Below, piece by piece: positions 25,849 to 34,560 of a stretch of DNA of 64,000 nucleotides; the stretch's first letter is position 1, and each line of letters opens with the position of its first letter. The DNA is from FACHB-T130 sp042747725 (GTDB lineage: Bacteria; Cyanobacteriota; Cyanobacteriia; Cyanobacteriales; FACHB-T130). The notes under the pieces are model-generated. The model searched no databases and had not been told where the DNA came from. It was given only the letters and a program-made list of their open reading frames with translations. The stretch is taken from the NCBI RefSeq assembly GCF_042747725.1, contig NZ_JBHZGO010000085.1:73908-137907 (forward strand), given 5' to 3'. The translations under genes were made by a program, and so were the position numbers.

Positions 25849-28098
25849 ATGGCGATGCAAGAACTGGCTTCTCGGATTGACACAGTTAAAGTTTACGCTG
25901 CCGGTGCCACTGTGACTCGGATTGCTGAGTTACCGCTGAACGCTGGGGAAATGCCAGAATACGTTGAGATAGCCGGACTGCCTCTAGCGCTAGACGATAG
26001 TAGCGTCCGGGTGAGGGTTGAATCTCTACAGACGCAAATCCCGTCCCCCATTGCCTCAGATGTTCGCATTGGTTTAGCCGTTCCCCCGCCGCAAGAGACA
26101 CAGAACCCACCACCTGATGAGGAATTGCGTGCAGCGACGGCTGAGGTACAACGCATTGAGGACGCGATCGCCCTCATCGAAAATGAGATCGTCGTCCTCA
26201 ATAATCTAAAAGTACCCGATCGCCCCGAAACTAAACCAGGGACAGCACCGCCGCCTTCGCCAATGAACGCTAGGCTTGCTTTGGCAAACTTCAGCGACGA
26301 ACAAATCCGCGCCCGAATGCAGGAAAAGCGGGAAAACTTGGAAAAATTGCGTCTAGCTCAAGAATATCTTGCCGATTTGCAACAAAAGCAGGCTATTGCT
26401 TCCACCGCCAGAAATGCTAGACCAAATGAGCTTCGCAAGACGGTAATTGTCCGTTTGAGTTACGAAGAGTTAACTCCCCCTACCCCTCTCCTTGTAGGAG
26501 AGTCGAGTCAAAATTCCCCTCCTTCCCTTGTAGGAAAGGGGGAAGGGAGGTTAGGTTTTTCACGCTTAGTTATCGAGTATTTCGTCCCTGGTGCGCGTTG
26601 GACACCCACCTATGTTTGCCGCCTAAATAGTGCGGAATCTAGTGCCAGTATTGCCGTCAGAGCCTTAATTTGTCAGCGTACAGGTGAAGATTGGTCAGGG
26701 GTAAGATTGGAACTTTCTACAGCTGAACCGATAAGTTGGTGTGAGTTGCCAGAATTGCCCTCATTGCGGCTAGGACGAGTGCAACCAACGATCGGAAAAT
26801 CAGGCTGGCGCAAACCGCCAATTGGTGCAGAGATACTATTTGAGGACTACGATAGCCAGAAACAGACCGCTTTAGCTGCTGTGTCGCCACAAAGGGCGTC
26901 GCCACAAAGGGCGGCGAATTTCTTATACAACTCTCCTCCAGTCCCACCCTTACCCGATCTGATGGTGTATCACTCCGAAATGCACGTTAGTTATGGTATG
27001 GCAATGGCTATGCCAGCAGCAGCGCCTTGTGCAGAATATGAGGATGTGGAGCAATCACTGGCACCGGAAGTGGAATCCCTTTCCCTAGGAGACCGACTAG
27101 CGACCCACAAAGCACTGAAAAGGTCGGCATCTGCCCCACCAGAAGCACCGGAATTTCTCCAGCGTCGAAGGAGGCAGAAACTGGAGGATACTACAGATGA
27201 GAATGCTGTAACTGATTTACTTGCATACGGTCTTATGCGAATGGGAACAGCAGATGACCGAGCAAAGCGCGGTAAATTGTCGATAGAACAACAGCAGGAA
27301 ATATATTTAGAAATCCTTCAACGTCAGAAAGTTACGGTTACGTTTAATGTCATGCAGGTAGTGAAACAGGCTGTATCTAACGCCCAAAACTGTCTCTCAG
27401 TTGCACTTCCTCCCGGTGGTATTAACGTGCGAAGCGTTGCGGGTTCCTTCGACTATGCCTACAGCGCCGATGGACGAATTGATGTCCCCTCAGACGCTCA
27501 ATTTCACTCCGTCGCCCTAACTAGCAACAGTACAGATGTAGATTTGCGCTACATTGTCGTTCCCCGCGAAGATACCAACGTCTTCAGAATTGCCCAACTC
27601 CGCAACCCCCTACAAGCACCGCTACTAGCTGGTCCTGCGGATATCTACGTCGATGGCGAGTACATCTTATCTACAAATATTGCCACAGTTCCACCAAAAG
27701 CACAGATGGAATTAGGGCTAGGAGTAGAACAAGCCATCAAAGTTGCTCGAAACACAGTTTATGAAGAAGTTCGTTCCGGCGAAACCATCGTCTCCTTCAA
27801 CGAACTGCGCCACAAAATTAAAATCGATATTAACAACTATCTACCAAGAGTTGCCAAGATTGAAGTACGGGAAAGACTCCCCATTGCCCAAGAAGGAGCC
27901 AAAGTAGATATCCAGTGCGATCGCGTCTCGCCACCTTGGGAAAAATACGAACAACAAGAACGCAACTTACCCATCAAAGGCGGTTATTTCTGGCAAGTCG
28001 AAGTACCCGCCAAGGAGGAAACTACCCTATCAGTTGATTACACCATTAAAACTTTTGTCGATAGCCAACTAATCGGCGGAAATCGACGCGAAGAGTAA
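25849..28098 (+). CDS. MuiA-family (DUF4140/DUF4139) protein, copy 1, with in-frame repeat
   Basis: A protein of the mucoidy-inhibitor MuiA family. The N-terminal DUF4140-like part begins SRIDTVKVYAAGATVTRIAEL, and a coiled coil lies at about 105-180. The DUF4139 part starts near 215 (EYFVPGARWTPTYVCRL) and ends with the GGYFWQVEVPAKEETTLSVDYT strand. The enzymatic role is unknown. The frame extends to a TTG at 25777, but the ATG at 25849 is the best start. At residues of about 210-238 a foreign stretch, LTPPTPLLVGE...LVGKGEGRLG, interrupts the family sequence. It is encoded by the common two-stem repeat at 26474-26560. A variable linker at about 340-460 carries a 14-bp duplication (SPQRASPQRA). 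The second copy follows. Confidence 0.88.
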   Translation: MAMQELASRIDTVKVYAAGATVTRIAELPLNAGEMPEYVEIAGLPLALDDSSVRVRVESLQTQIPSPIASDVRIGLAVPPPQETQNPPPDEELRAATAEVQRIEDAIALIENEIVVLNNLKVPDRPETKPGTAPPPSPMNARLALANFSDEQIRARMQEKRENLEKLRLAQEYLADLQQKQAIASTARNARPNELRKTVIVRLSYEELTPPTPLLVGESSQNSPPSLVGKGEGRLGFSRLVIEYFVPGARWTPTYVCRLNSAESSASIAVRALICQRTGEDWSGVRLELSTAEPISWCELPELPSLRLGRVQPTIGKSGWRKPPIGAEILFEDYDSQKQTALAAVSPQRASPQRAANFLYNSPPVPPLPDLMVYHSEMHVSYGMAMAMPAAAPCAEYEDVEQSLAPEVESLSLGDRLATHKALKRSASAPPEAPEFLQRRRRQKLEDTTDENAVTDLLAYGLMRMGTADDRAKRGKLSIEQQQEIYLEILQRQKVTVTFNVMQVVKQAVSNAQNCLSVALPPGGINVRSVAGSFDYAYSADGRIDVPSDAQFHSVALTSNSTDVDLRYIVVPREDTNVFRIAQLRNPLQAPLLAGPADIYVDGEYILSTNIATVPPKAQMELGLGVEQAIKVARNTVYEEVRSGETIVSFNELRHKIKIDINNYLPRVAKIEVRERLPIAQEGAKVDIQCDRVSPPWEKYEQQERNLPIKGGYFWQVEVPAKEETTLSVDYTIKTFVDSQLIGGNRREE
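26474..26560. repeat. Two-stem G/C-rich repeat translated inside MuiA copy 1
   Basis: CCCTCTCC/GGAGAG and TTCCCCTCCTTCCC/GGAAAGGGGGAAGGG stems around TTGTAGG loops, ending GGAGGTTAGGT. It is the same family as the intergenic copies near 3049, 42461 and 45141, but here it preserves the reading frame and adds about 29 residues. Confidence 0.7.
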
Positions 28099-28189
28099 TA
28101 AATTGCTAATTGAGAAATTCTCCTCTTTCCCTCTCTTCCTCTGTGTTCTCTCTTGCCTCTGTGGTTCAAACCCTCATCACTTTCATCTC

Positions 28190-29776
28190 ATGCAAGCAAA
28201 TCAGGTCATCAATGAACTAACCCTAGATGCACCCGTTTCAATTGTCACACTCTTAGAAGACCGCGCCCAGGTGCGACGAATTGGCAAAATTAATTTAACC
28301 CAAGGACTGTGGAGAATCCAAGTCCAGAAAGTTGCCCCAGTCCTCTCCGATAAATCTCTCCGGGCAGAGTTTTGTGAAGAATATCCAGAGGCAAGAATTG
28401 ACGATGTTCGCGTTCGCCGCCAGATGTTGGTTAAGGAAACAGATCGACTAGCCAATGTAGAGACGGGAAATTTCGCATCTCTACAAGCAGAACTGCGATC
28501 GCTACTCAACTCCTTCAACAATATCAGCGAAGACCGCCAGCACCTCGAATCGTGCTTCGAGCGAGTAAACACCATACTTGCTAAAGGTTTGCAGGAACTC
28601 CCCGTGGATGCAATTTGGGGACAAATCGACCCCAAATCCTGGCGAGAGCAAATTTCCAGTTTATTTAAACAATTGCGAGATTTCCGATCGGAAATCTTCA
28701 GCAGCTATCACACTCAAGAACAACTGCACCAACAAATTAACGACTTAATTACCCAAGCAGAAGCCTTATCCCGCCCGGATAGGGTCTACACTGCCAACAT
28801 CGAAGCCGACTTAATGATTCCCCAAGCAGGAGAGTATGCGATCGCTTTCGACTACGTGGTTCCCGGTGCTATATGGCGACCCTGGCACCAAGCACGCCTT
28901 CTCCTCGCCGAAAAACCGAGTCTCTCTTTCCGCTTCGATGGCTGCGTCTGGCAACGCACTGGAGAAGATTGGAAAGACGTAGATTTAGTCTTTTCCACCG
29001 CCCGCGCCTCCTTGGGAACTGAACCACCACTATTGACAGATGACCCTTTAAATGTTCAAGAAAAATCTCAGCAGATCATCATTCAAGCTAGAGATCAACA
29101 AGTTCAGACAACAGGTTTGGGAACCGACACCGCCCCCGCTACCGTCGATTTACCCGGCGTTGATGACGGCGGCGAAGTCCGCAACCTACGCAGCCAGACC
29201 AAAGCAACCATTCCCTCAGATGGTCGCCCTTACCGCGTTTCCATCTTCTCCTTCGACTCTCCCGCCTCTGTAGAGTATGTCTTGATGCCAGAGTTGTCTT
29301 ATCAAGTCATCCTCAAGAGCGAACAGACAAACACTTCTAAATTCCCGATTCTAGCCGGACCAGTGGATTTAGTGCGGACTTCTGGCTTTGTCGGTCGCAC
29401 CGCAGTTCTATTTATCGCGCCTGGAGAGAAATTTGCTTTGGGATGGGGATCGGATAATGCAATGCGCGTGCAGCGCACCCAAACCCAAAAAAGAAAACAG
29501 GATCATCTTACTAAATGGAACATTATCACAACTACAACAACATTGTTCCTTTCCAATATTGGCGCAGAACCGAGAGCAATTAAAACTACCGAGCGGGTGC
29601 CAATTTCTGAGCTAGAGCAAGTGAAAGTTGAGGTAATCTCCGATAAAACTACAAATCGCCTGCAACCCGATGAAAACGGCTTTTGCACCTGGAATTTTAC
29701 CCTAGAACCTTATTCTCAACTCCAGGCATCCCTCGTCTACCAAGTTTCAGCCGCACCGGAAGTACAAGGCATCTAG
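28190..29776 (+). CDS. MuiA-family (DUF4139) protein, copy 2
   Basis: Second MuiA-like gene, 91 bp after the first and in the same orientation. At 528 aa it is smaller. It has the N-terminal VTLLEDRAQVRRIG strand, a helical coiled region (about 90-190), the DUF4139 hallmark AFDYVVPGAIWRPWHQARLL and a C-terminal immunoglobulin-like part ending CTWNFTLEPYSQLQASLVYQV. The frame is open upstream to 28103. Those 29 residues are encoded by a CTCTGTGTTCTCTC...TCTGTGG word repeat common in cyanobacterial spacers, so I start at ATG 28190. The two paralogues probably work together, but no partner or reaction is known to me. Confidence 0.82.
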   Translation: MQANQVINELTLDAPVSIVTLLEDRAQVRRIGKINLTQGLWRIQVQKVAPVLSDKSLRAEFCEEYPEARIDDVRVRRQMLVKETDRLANVETGNFASLQAELRSLLNSFNNISEDRQHLESCFERVNTILAKGLQELPVDAIWGQIDPKSWREQISSLFKQLRDFRSEIFSSYHTQEQLHQQINDLITQAEALSRPDRVYTANIEADLMIPQAGEYAIAFDYVVPGAIWRPWHQARLLLAEKPSLSFRFDGCVWQRTGEDWKDVDLVFSTARASLGTEPPLLTDDPLNVQEKSQQIIIQARDQQVQTTGLGTDTAPATVDLPGVDDGGEVRNLRSQTKATIPSDGRPYRVSIFSFDSPASVEYVLMPELSYQVILKSEQTNTSKFPILAGPVDLVRTSGFVGRTAVLFIAPGEKFALGWGSDNAMRVQRTQTQKRKQDHLTKWNIITTTTTLFLSNIGAEPRAIKTTERVPISELEQVKVEVISDKTTNRLQPDENGFCTWNFTLEPYSQLQASLVYQVSAAPEVQGI

Positions 29777-29884
29777 CGCCTTGCTCATATTGATTTGGGC
29801 GACATGAGCGGGGAACTTTTGGGTAAAGCATAATATCACATAACTAAAGAAAAGAAATCTACCCAGCTCCATAACCTCCTCACC

Positions 29885-31096
29885 ATGTCTTTGCCTTCAA
29901 GCTCCTCCAAGCGTCTATTTGGACGGTCGATTGCCGCCCTAGCCACCGTCGTCCTCTCCACCCTCAATGCCGTCAACCCCAGCCCCGCAGCTATTTTTAC
30001 TCAAAAAGAAGTTGAACAAGGTAAATTTATCGCCGTAGCTGCCCCTTACGGCACGAATAGTCATCAACTGCTAATTCTGGAACAGATATCAGATAAACGG
30101 GCGTGTTGGAGTGAAAGTGGCGATCGCCCGGTGGCAGTCGATCCGCTGCTACTCAACTTTGACTTCAGCGGCATTTGCGGACGCAGTACCGACAGCAACG
30201 GCTATTCTATCCGTATGGCGGGGACGGATTTGGGACTGAAGTACAGCTTCAACCTGGTTCAGCGCAACGGCGAACTCGTCCTCGTCGGCACCAACTTTAG
30301 CGATCGCACTGTCCCAACCATTGAAATTGGCAGAACCAACGGCATCAGCGATGGCTTTATAAAAATCAATCTCGATCCGGCATGGCGGTTCGCCAAAAGA
30401 ACCTACAACGGTAAAACCCTCGGTCACGTCTATCTTGCCAGCGACCAAGCCGCGCCGGGAATCGACCCTGGCGATATCGCAACGACTCCCGGAAGCTCCG
30501 CCTTCGGAGATATCGCCTCAGATGTCTACGCTAAAGAAATTGAACAAGCTGTGGCGCTGGGGTTCGTCGCTGGCTTCAAAGAAGACAACACCTTCCGCCC
30601 TCAAGTTGCCTTAACCAGAGAGCAACTGGTGTCTATGGTGTTGGAATCTTTAACGAAGCTACCAGGAGCTAATGTCACAATCCCTACTCAAGCTGCATCT
30701 CGACCCTATCCCGATGTCGATGCTTCGCGCTGGAGTGCCGCTAAAATTCAATGGGCGCGGGATAACAAAATTGTCAGTGGCTACCAAGACGGCACCTTTA
30801 AACCCACTCAACCCGTCACCAGAGCTGAATTGATGGCAGTGCTGCGACGTGCTGCTGAATTTGGTAAAACGATGCGTGGACTTGCCCCAGAATTAGCGAT
30901 CAAAAACTCAGCAAAAACCTTCTCAGACACCGAAAAACACTGGGCTGCCTCGCTGATTAGCCAAATGTCTTCTTATTGCAACGTTGCCTCCCCAGTCAAT
31001 GAAGTCGGTAGCAAGTTTGAGCCAAATTCTCCGACTCGCCGCAACTATGCTGCCGCCGCCACTTTGCGGATGCTCAACTGCGTCAAAACTGAGTAA
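29885..31096 (+). CDS. DUF3747 and three SLH domains, cell-surface protein
   Basis: Exported 403-aa protein. A signal peptide (RSIAALATVVLSTLNAVNPSPA, cleavage about residue 35) is followed by a DUF3747-like domain at about 36-195 (FTQKEVEQGKFIAVAAPYG; CWSESG; SGICGRSTDSNGYSIRM), a family known from cyanobacteria. Three S-layer homology domains follow at about 206-265, 274-335 and 346-400, with FGDIASDVYAKEIEQAV, PYPDVDASRWSAAKIQWA and FSDTEKHWAASLI. SLH domains hold proteins to the peptidoglycan or outer envelope. The ATG at 29885 is 108 bp after the MuiA pair, so linkage to that operon is possible but not shown. A weak terminator follows. Confidence 0.88.
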   Translation: MSLPSSSSKRLFGRSIAALATVVLSTLNAVNPSPAAIFTQKEVEQGKFIAVAAPYGTNSHQLLILEQISDKRACWSESGDRPVAVDPLLLNFDFSGICGRSTDSNGYSIRMAGTDLGLKYSFNLVQRNGELVLVGTNFSDRTVPTIEIGRTNGISDGFIKINLDPAWRFAKRTYNGKTLGHVYLASDQAAPGIDPGDIATTPGSSAFGDIASDVYAKEIEQAVALGFVAGFKEDNTFRPQVALTREQLVSMVLESLTKLPGANVTIPTQAASRPYPDVDASRWSAAKIQWARDNKIVSGYQDGTFKPTQPVTRAELMAVLRRAAEFGKTMRGLAPELAIKNSAKTFSDTEKHWAASLISQMSSYCNVASPVNEVGSKFEPNSPTRRNYAAAATLRMLNCVKTE

Positions 31097-31132
31097 TCCC
31101 GATTATTTTCTCGCCCCTAAGTAGGCGGGATT
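31095..31132 (+). terminator. Weak terminator-like hairpin after the SLH gene
   Basis: AATCCCG (31095-31101) pairs with CGGGATT (31126-31132) around a 24-nt loop, followed by AATTATTTG. The stem overlaps the stop codon. Confidence 0.4.
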
Positions 31133-31144
31133 AATTATTTGTAA

Positions 31145-31200
31145 GATGGGTTAGCGATCGCGTAACCCATGCACGTGTTGGGTTTCCTCCGTCAACCCAA
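31145..31200. repeat. Two palindromes, ATGGGTTA and TTGGGTT type
   Basis: ATGGGTTA and TAACCCAT flank a HIP1 core (31145-31170), then TTGGGTT and AACCCAA pair at 31178-31200, the latter inside the end of the phosphatase gene. A related AGTTGGGT/ACCCAACT hairpin is at 50231-50259. These are common cyanobacterial dispersed repeats and may serve as terminators. Confidence 0.55.
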
Positions 31201-31647
31201 CCTACGAAAATCTGCTAGCTTCTCTAACAACAGATCCAGTTTTTGCTCAATTTCTCCAGCACACTGTCGATATGTTGTCAAGTCTCCACCATAGGGATCG
31301 GCGATTTCAGCTCGCTCGTGATAGCCAACGTATTTTTTTAAGGTATATACTTTGTCGGCAGCAGCAGAGAATGCATCAGCGATCGCTTTCTTTTGCCCGC
31401 CCGTCATGGTCAGCACCAAATCCGCCCAATCGATCAGCTGGCGATCCAGTCGCTTCGCTTCATGGTAGTGATGGATACCATACTCCTTCAGGACGCGCTG
31501 GGTCTGTGGGGATGCAGAATCTCCCGCAAACGCCACGACGCCTGCCGACCGCACCTCGACTTCCATTCCTTTGGCTTTTTGTCGGAATAGCGCTTCTGCT
31601 ATTGGGCTACGGCAGGTATTGCCAGTACACACAAATAAAATCCGCAT
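31192..31647 (-). CDS. Low-molecular-weight phosphatase
   Basis: A 151-aa LMW protein tyrosine/arginine phosphatase fold. The P-loop VCTGNTCRSP (residues 6-15) matches C(X)5R with the nucleophilic Cys, and the DPYGGD acid motif lies at about 117-122. The TCR phrase resembles the arginine-phosphatase YwlE branch, in which a Thr after the loop glycine favours phosphoarginine, but I cannot settle the substrate. Starts with ATG at 31647 in the normal position. The last codons overlap the TTGGGTT palindrome. The acetyltransferase gene lies upstream on the same strand, 60 bp away. Confidence 0.9.
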   Translation of the reverse strand: MRILFVCTGNTCRSPIAEALFRQKAKGMEVEVRSAGVVAFAGDSASPQTQRVLKEYGIHHYHEAKRLDRQLIDWADLVLTMTGGQKKAIADAFSAAADKVYTLKKYVGYHERAEIADPYGGDLTTYRQCAGEIEQKLDLLLEKLADFRRLG

Positions 31648-31707
31648 TTGTAACCCTCCCTTTTCTATCTCGCTGTTGCTCAGCCGATCAAACTGCTGTA
31701 GTTAATT

Positions 31708-32217
31708 CTACGGAAGATCGGGTCTGTTTATTGCATAAACGCGAACAGTCTTTTCCTGAATAATTGTGTCTTTTTCGTAAGTCAAGCCGACTTTCATTGC
31801 GACCTTCACAGACGCGATGTTTCCCGGAGCAATTAAGGAAATGAGGCGGTTACAACCAATCTTAAAACCATAATCCCGAATTGCACTAGCAGCTTCGGTT
31901 GCCAAACCCTTTCCCCAGTATTCCTTAGCAAGCATATAACCAATCTCGACTTCTTTTTGCCCATCCACTAGCTGCGGTATTAATCCACACCGACCAATAA
32001 ACTTGTTGTCAGCTTTGTGAATTGTCGCCCACAAACCGAAGCCGTGTTTCTCGTAGCAGCTGAATATCCACTCGATGTGGCGCTTGGTTTCTTCGGATGT
32101 CCGCGTGTTGGGGAAGAACTTCATCACGACTGGATCTGCAAAAATGGGTGCCAAGTCGTCTACATCATCCCAGGTGAGATGTCGGAGAATTAAGCGAGGT
32201 GTTTCAGCTACAATCAT
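31708..32217 (-). CDS. GNAT-family N-acetyltransferase (RimJ/RimL-like)
   Basis: A 169-aa GNAT protein. The opening ETPRLILRHLTWDDVDDL is the RimJ/RimL-type beginning. The acetyl-CoA binding region is LAKEYWGKGLATEAASAI (about 92-109), and the C-terminal SVKVAMKVGLTYE is the usual beta6-alpha4 region. The family acetylates ribosomal protein N-termini, amines or antibiotics. The substrate here is unknown. No partner gene is adjacent except the phosphatase downstream on the same strand. The ATG at 32217 starts next to the conserved motif. Confidence 0.88.
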   Translation of the reverse strand: MIVAETPRLILRHLTWDDVDDLAPIFADPVVMKFFPNTRTSEETKRHIEWIFSCYEKHGFGLWATIHKADNKFIGRCGLIPQLVDGQKEVEIGYMLAKEYWGKGLATEAASAIRDYGFKIGCNRLISLIAPGNIASVKVAMKVGLTYEKDTIIQEKTVRVYAINRPDLP

Positions 32218-32294
32218 CTGATTTTTGGGTGGCTGTTCTACAAAGCCGGGTGTAACTGATATCTTGCACCATTCTTAACAAGCCGCCAATCCCG

Positions 32295-32406
32295 CCCGGA
32301 ACTCAAGTTCCGGGCTAATAGCTCAAGTCCACTAAAGTGGACTGAAGTTCTTCCCCAGTCCACTTTAGTGGACTTGAGCTATTAGCCAGGGGTTTGAACC
32401 CCTGGC
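32295..32406. repeat. Head-to-head pair of two-hairpin modules with 29-bp perfect inverted repeat
   Basis: Arms 32315-32343 and 32357-32385 are perfectly complementary over 29 bp around a 13-nt loop. Each arm carries the inner palindrome GTCCACTAAAGTGGAC and the linker AGCTATTAG. Outer palindromes flank the pair: CCCGGAACT/AGTTCCGGG (32295-32314) and CCAGGGG/CCCCTGG (32387-32406). The unit is one module of a family with variable but always self-complementary stems. Confidence 0.7.
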
Positions 32407-32417
32407 GGGCTGGCGGG

Positions 32418-32548
32418 TTATTGCAACAAGCCCAATCCAGATTCCTACCGGAACTTTGTTGGGTTTGAACCCCGGGCTGGCGGGCTGGTTATTGCAACAA
32501 GCCCAATCCAGATTCCTACCGGAGCTTTGTTGGGTTTGAACCCCTGGC
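32418..32548. repeat. 71-bp tandem duplication
   Basis: TTATTGCAACAAGCCC begins at 32418 and again at 32489. The two copies run through GGGTTTGAACCCC with one mismatch (GGAACTT against GGAGCTT) in the shared part, so the duplication looks recent. Confidence 0.65.
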
Positions 32549-32579
32549 TAATATCTTGCACCAAACCGATAACCCGCTC

Positions 32580-32702
32580 GGAATTTGAATTCCACAGCTT
32601 ATAGTTTGCATTCCATTGAAATGGACTAAAAGCCTTGATATTTCTGAATTTTAGTCCGTTTTAACGGAATGCAAGCTATCAGCAAAGAAATTGATTTCCT
32701 GG
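32580..32702. repeat. Second head-to-head pair of two-hairpin modules
   Basis: GGAATTTGAATTCC (32580-32593), a linker, TCCATTGAAATGGA (32612-32625), then TCCGTTTTAACGGA (32655-32668), the linker GCAAGCTATCAG and a GAAATTGATTTC hairpin. Same arrangement as 32295-32406 with different stem sequences. Confidence 0.6.
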
Positions 32703-32858
32703 CGGGTGATGACTTTGGTGCAAGATATGAGGTGCAATACGTTATTGGCGACGGTGAGGAATTTTAGATCTAGCTGAATTCTCAATAAACTCCGTTTTCA
32801 TGCCAAGTATTGTAAAACGCACTATCTTTATTATTAGACCAATTTTGACGGTGCAAAA

Positions 32859-33506
32859 ATGAAGCTGAGGATAACACGGCGACGGTTCGGTCAGCTAACG
32901 ATCGCAAGTACCTTAGTCGTTGCCAAGGACGCGATCGCATCTCGCTTCGCAAATGCAAACCTTACAAAAAATATTTTTATGCAAACAAGCCCTAAGACTT
33001 CCACCGCAGTAGCGAAAACGCTGGAGCCTGGTAGTATTGACGTGACGCTGCGGATCAATGGTAAAGCGCACACTTTGCAAATAGAACCGCGCGTGACGCT
33101 ACTGGACGCACTGCGCGAACGCATCGGTCTGACAGGCACCAAGAAAGGTTGCGATCGCGGACAATGCGGTGCGTGTACTGTGTTGGTGGATGGACGGCGC
33201 ATCAACTCGTGCCTGACGTTGGCGGTGATGCAGGAAGGCGCAGAAATTACAACGATTGAAGGTTTAGCTCGCGGCGATGAACTTCATCCCATGCAGGCGG
33301 CTTTCATTAAGCATGACGGCTTTCAGTGTGGATATTGTACACCCGGTCAGATCGTGTCTGCGGTGGGTCTATTGGCAGAAGGGTGCCCGACATCCGATGA
33401 GGGAGTTCGGGAGTGCATGAGCGGTAATCTCTGTCGCTGCGGTGCTTATCCTGGTATTGTTGCCGCCGTGCGCGAAGTTCATCAGATGCAGAGTAGCAAT
33501 GGGTAG
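32859..33506 (+). CDS. paoA: Aldehyde oxidoreductase iron-sulfur subunit (PaoA-like), Tat-exported
   Basis: The [2Fe-2S] subunit of a xanthine-oxidase-family molybdoenzyme. A twin-arginine signal TRRRFGQLTIAS occupies residues 6-17, so the complex is probably periplasmic, as for E. coli PaoABC. The plant-type cluster ligands are C98, C103, C106 and C118; the second cluster ligands are C157, C160, C192 and C194 (QCGYCTPG, LCRCGAYPGI). Length is 215 aa including the long leader. The downstream FAD subunit starts 68 bp later. Substrates of the family are aldehydes or purines; Tat export plus the companion genes point to a PaoABC-type aldehyde oxidoreductase. Confidence 0.88.
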   Translation: MKLRITRRRFGQLTIASTLVVAKDAIASRFANANLTKNIFMQTSPKTSTAVAKTLEPGSIDVTLRINGKAHTLQIEPRVTLLDALRERIGLTGTKKGCDRGQCGACTVLVDGRRINSCLTLAVMQEGAEITTIEGLARGDELHPMQAAFIKHDGFQCGYCTPGQIVSAVGLLAEGCPTSDEGVRECMSGNLCRCGAYPGIVAAVREVHQMQSSNG

Positions 33507-33573
33507 TCGGTAATGGGGAAGAAATACCAATCATCCATTACCCGTGAGAGGAGAAAACTGCACAGGAGTTTTA

Positions 33574-34560
33574 ATGAAACCTTTTAGTTATGTGCGTGCT
33601 ACTGAAAAAGGCACAGCCATCCAGACAGTTGCCGGGGATCGGGCAGCGAAATTCATCGCCGGTGGCACTAATTTAATTGACTTGATGAAAGGAGGGGTGG
33701 CGCAGCCTGACCAACTTGTAGATATTACCAGGCTACCATTGGCAGATGTTACGGCAATACCGAATGGCTTACGCATCGGGGCGATGGCACGTAACAGCGA
33801 CGTAGCAAATAATCGGCTGGTGCGCGATCGCTATCCGTTACTTTCTCAAGCATTACTCGCTGGCGCGTCGCCGCAACTGCGGAATATGGCAACCGTCGGC
33901 GGAAACTTGATGCAAAGAACGCGCTGCTACTACTTCAACGATCCGGCGATGCCGTGCAACAAGCGCGAACCCGGTTCCGGTTGTTCGGCGATTGAAGGGT
34001 ATAACCGCATTCACGCGATTTTCGGTGCCAGCGAACAGTGCATTGCAACGCATCCTTCGGATATGTGCGTGGCGCTGGCAGCGCTGGATGCCGTGGTGCG
34101 CGTTGAGGGATCGAACGGAGAGCGACAAATTCCGATAAGTGACTTTCACCGCTTACCGGAAGATACGCCCCAAATCGATACGGTGCTTCAACATGACGAG
34201 TTAATTGTGGCGGTTGACTTGCCCAATTCACCCTTTGCCGAGCGATCGCATTATTTAAAAGTACGCGATCGCGCGAGTTATGCATTTGCCCTGGTTTCTG
34301 TTGCCGCCGCCCTCGATATTGATAATGGCATCATTAAAGCGGCGCGAGTGGCGATGGGGGGCGTGGCACATAAGCCGTGGCGGGCGGTAGAGGCCCAGAA
34401 AATTCTAGTTGGTGCCAAAGCAAACGAGCAAACCTTTGCAGCAGCGGCAGAGGCAACGATACGCGAAGCCAAACCCCAAAAATACAACCGATTCAAAGTT
34501 GAAATGGCGAAACGAGCGATCGCGCGGGCACTCACAAAGGCAGCAGGAGGCACGGTATGA
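33574..34560 (+). CDS. paoB: Aldehyde oxidoreductase FAD subunit (PaoB-like)
   Basis: The FAD-binding subunit passes electrons from the iron-sulfur subunit. The flavin motif FIAGGTNLIDLMK is at about 27-39 and ATVGGNLMQRT at about 106-116. Four cysteines C118, C128, C137 and C156 (RCYYFND, MPCNKREPGSGC, EQCIATHP) sit where PaoB binds an extra [4Fe-4S] cluster that is missing from ordinary xanthine dehydrogenases, which strengthens the PaoB assignment. ATG 33574 follows CAGGAG at good distance, so ten codons of open frame from 33544 are excluded. Its stop overlaps the next start by four bases (ATGA), indicating translational coupling. Confidence 0.88.
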   Translation: MKPFSYVRATEKGTAIQTVAGDRAAKFIAGGTNLIDLMKGGVAQPDQLVDITRLPLADVTAIPNGLRIGAMARNSDVANNRLVRDRYPLLSQALLAGASPQLRNMATVGGNLMQRTRCYYFNDPAMPCNKREPGSGCSAIEGYNRIHAIFGASEQCIATHPSDMCVALAALDAVVRVEGSNGERQIPISDFHRLPEDTPQIDTVLQHDELIVAVDLPNSPFAERSHYLKVRDRASYAFALVSVAAALDIDNGIIKAARVAMGGVAHKPWRAVEAQKILVGAKANEQTFAAAAEATIREAKPQKYNRFKVEMAKRAIARALTKAAGGTV

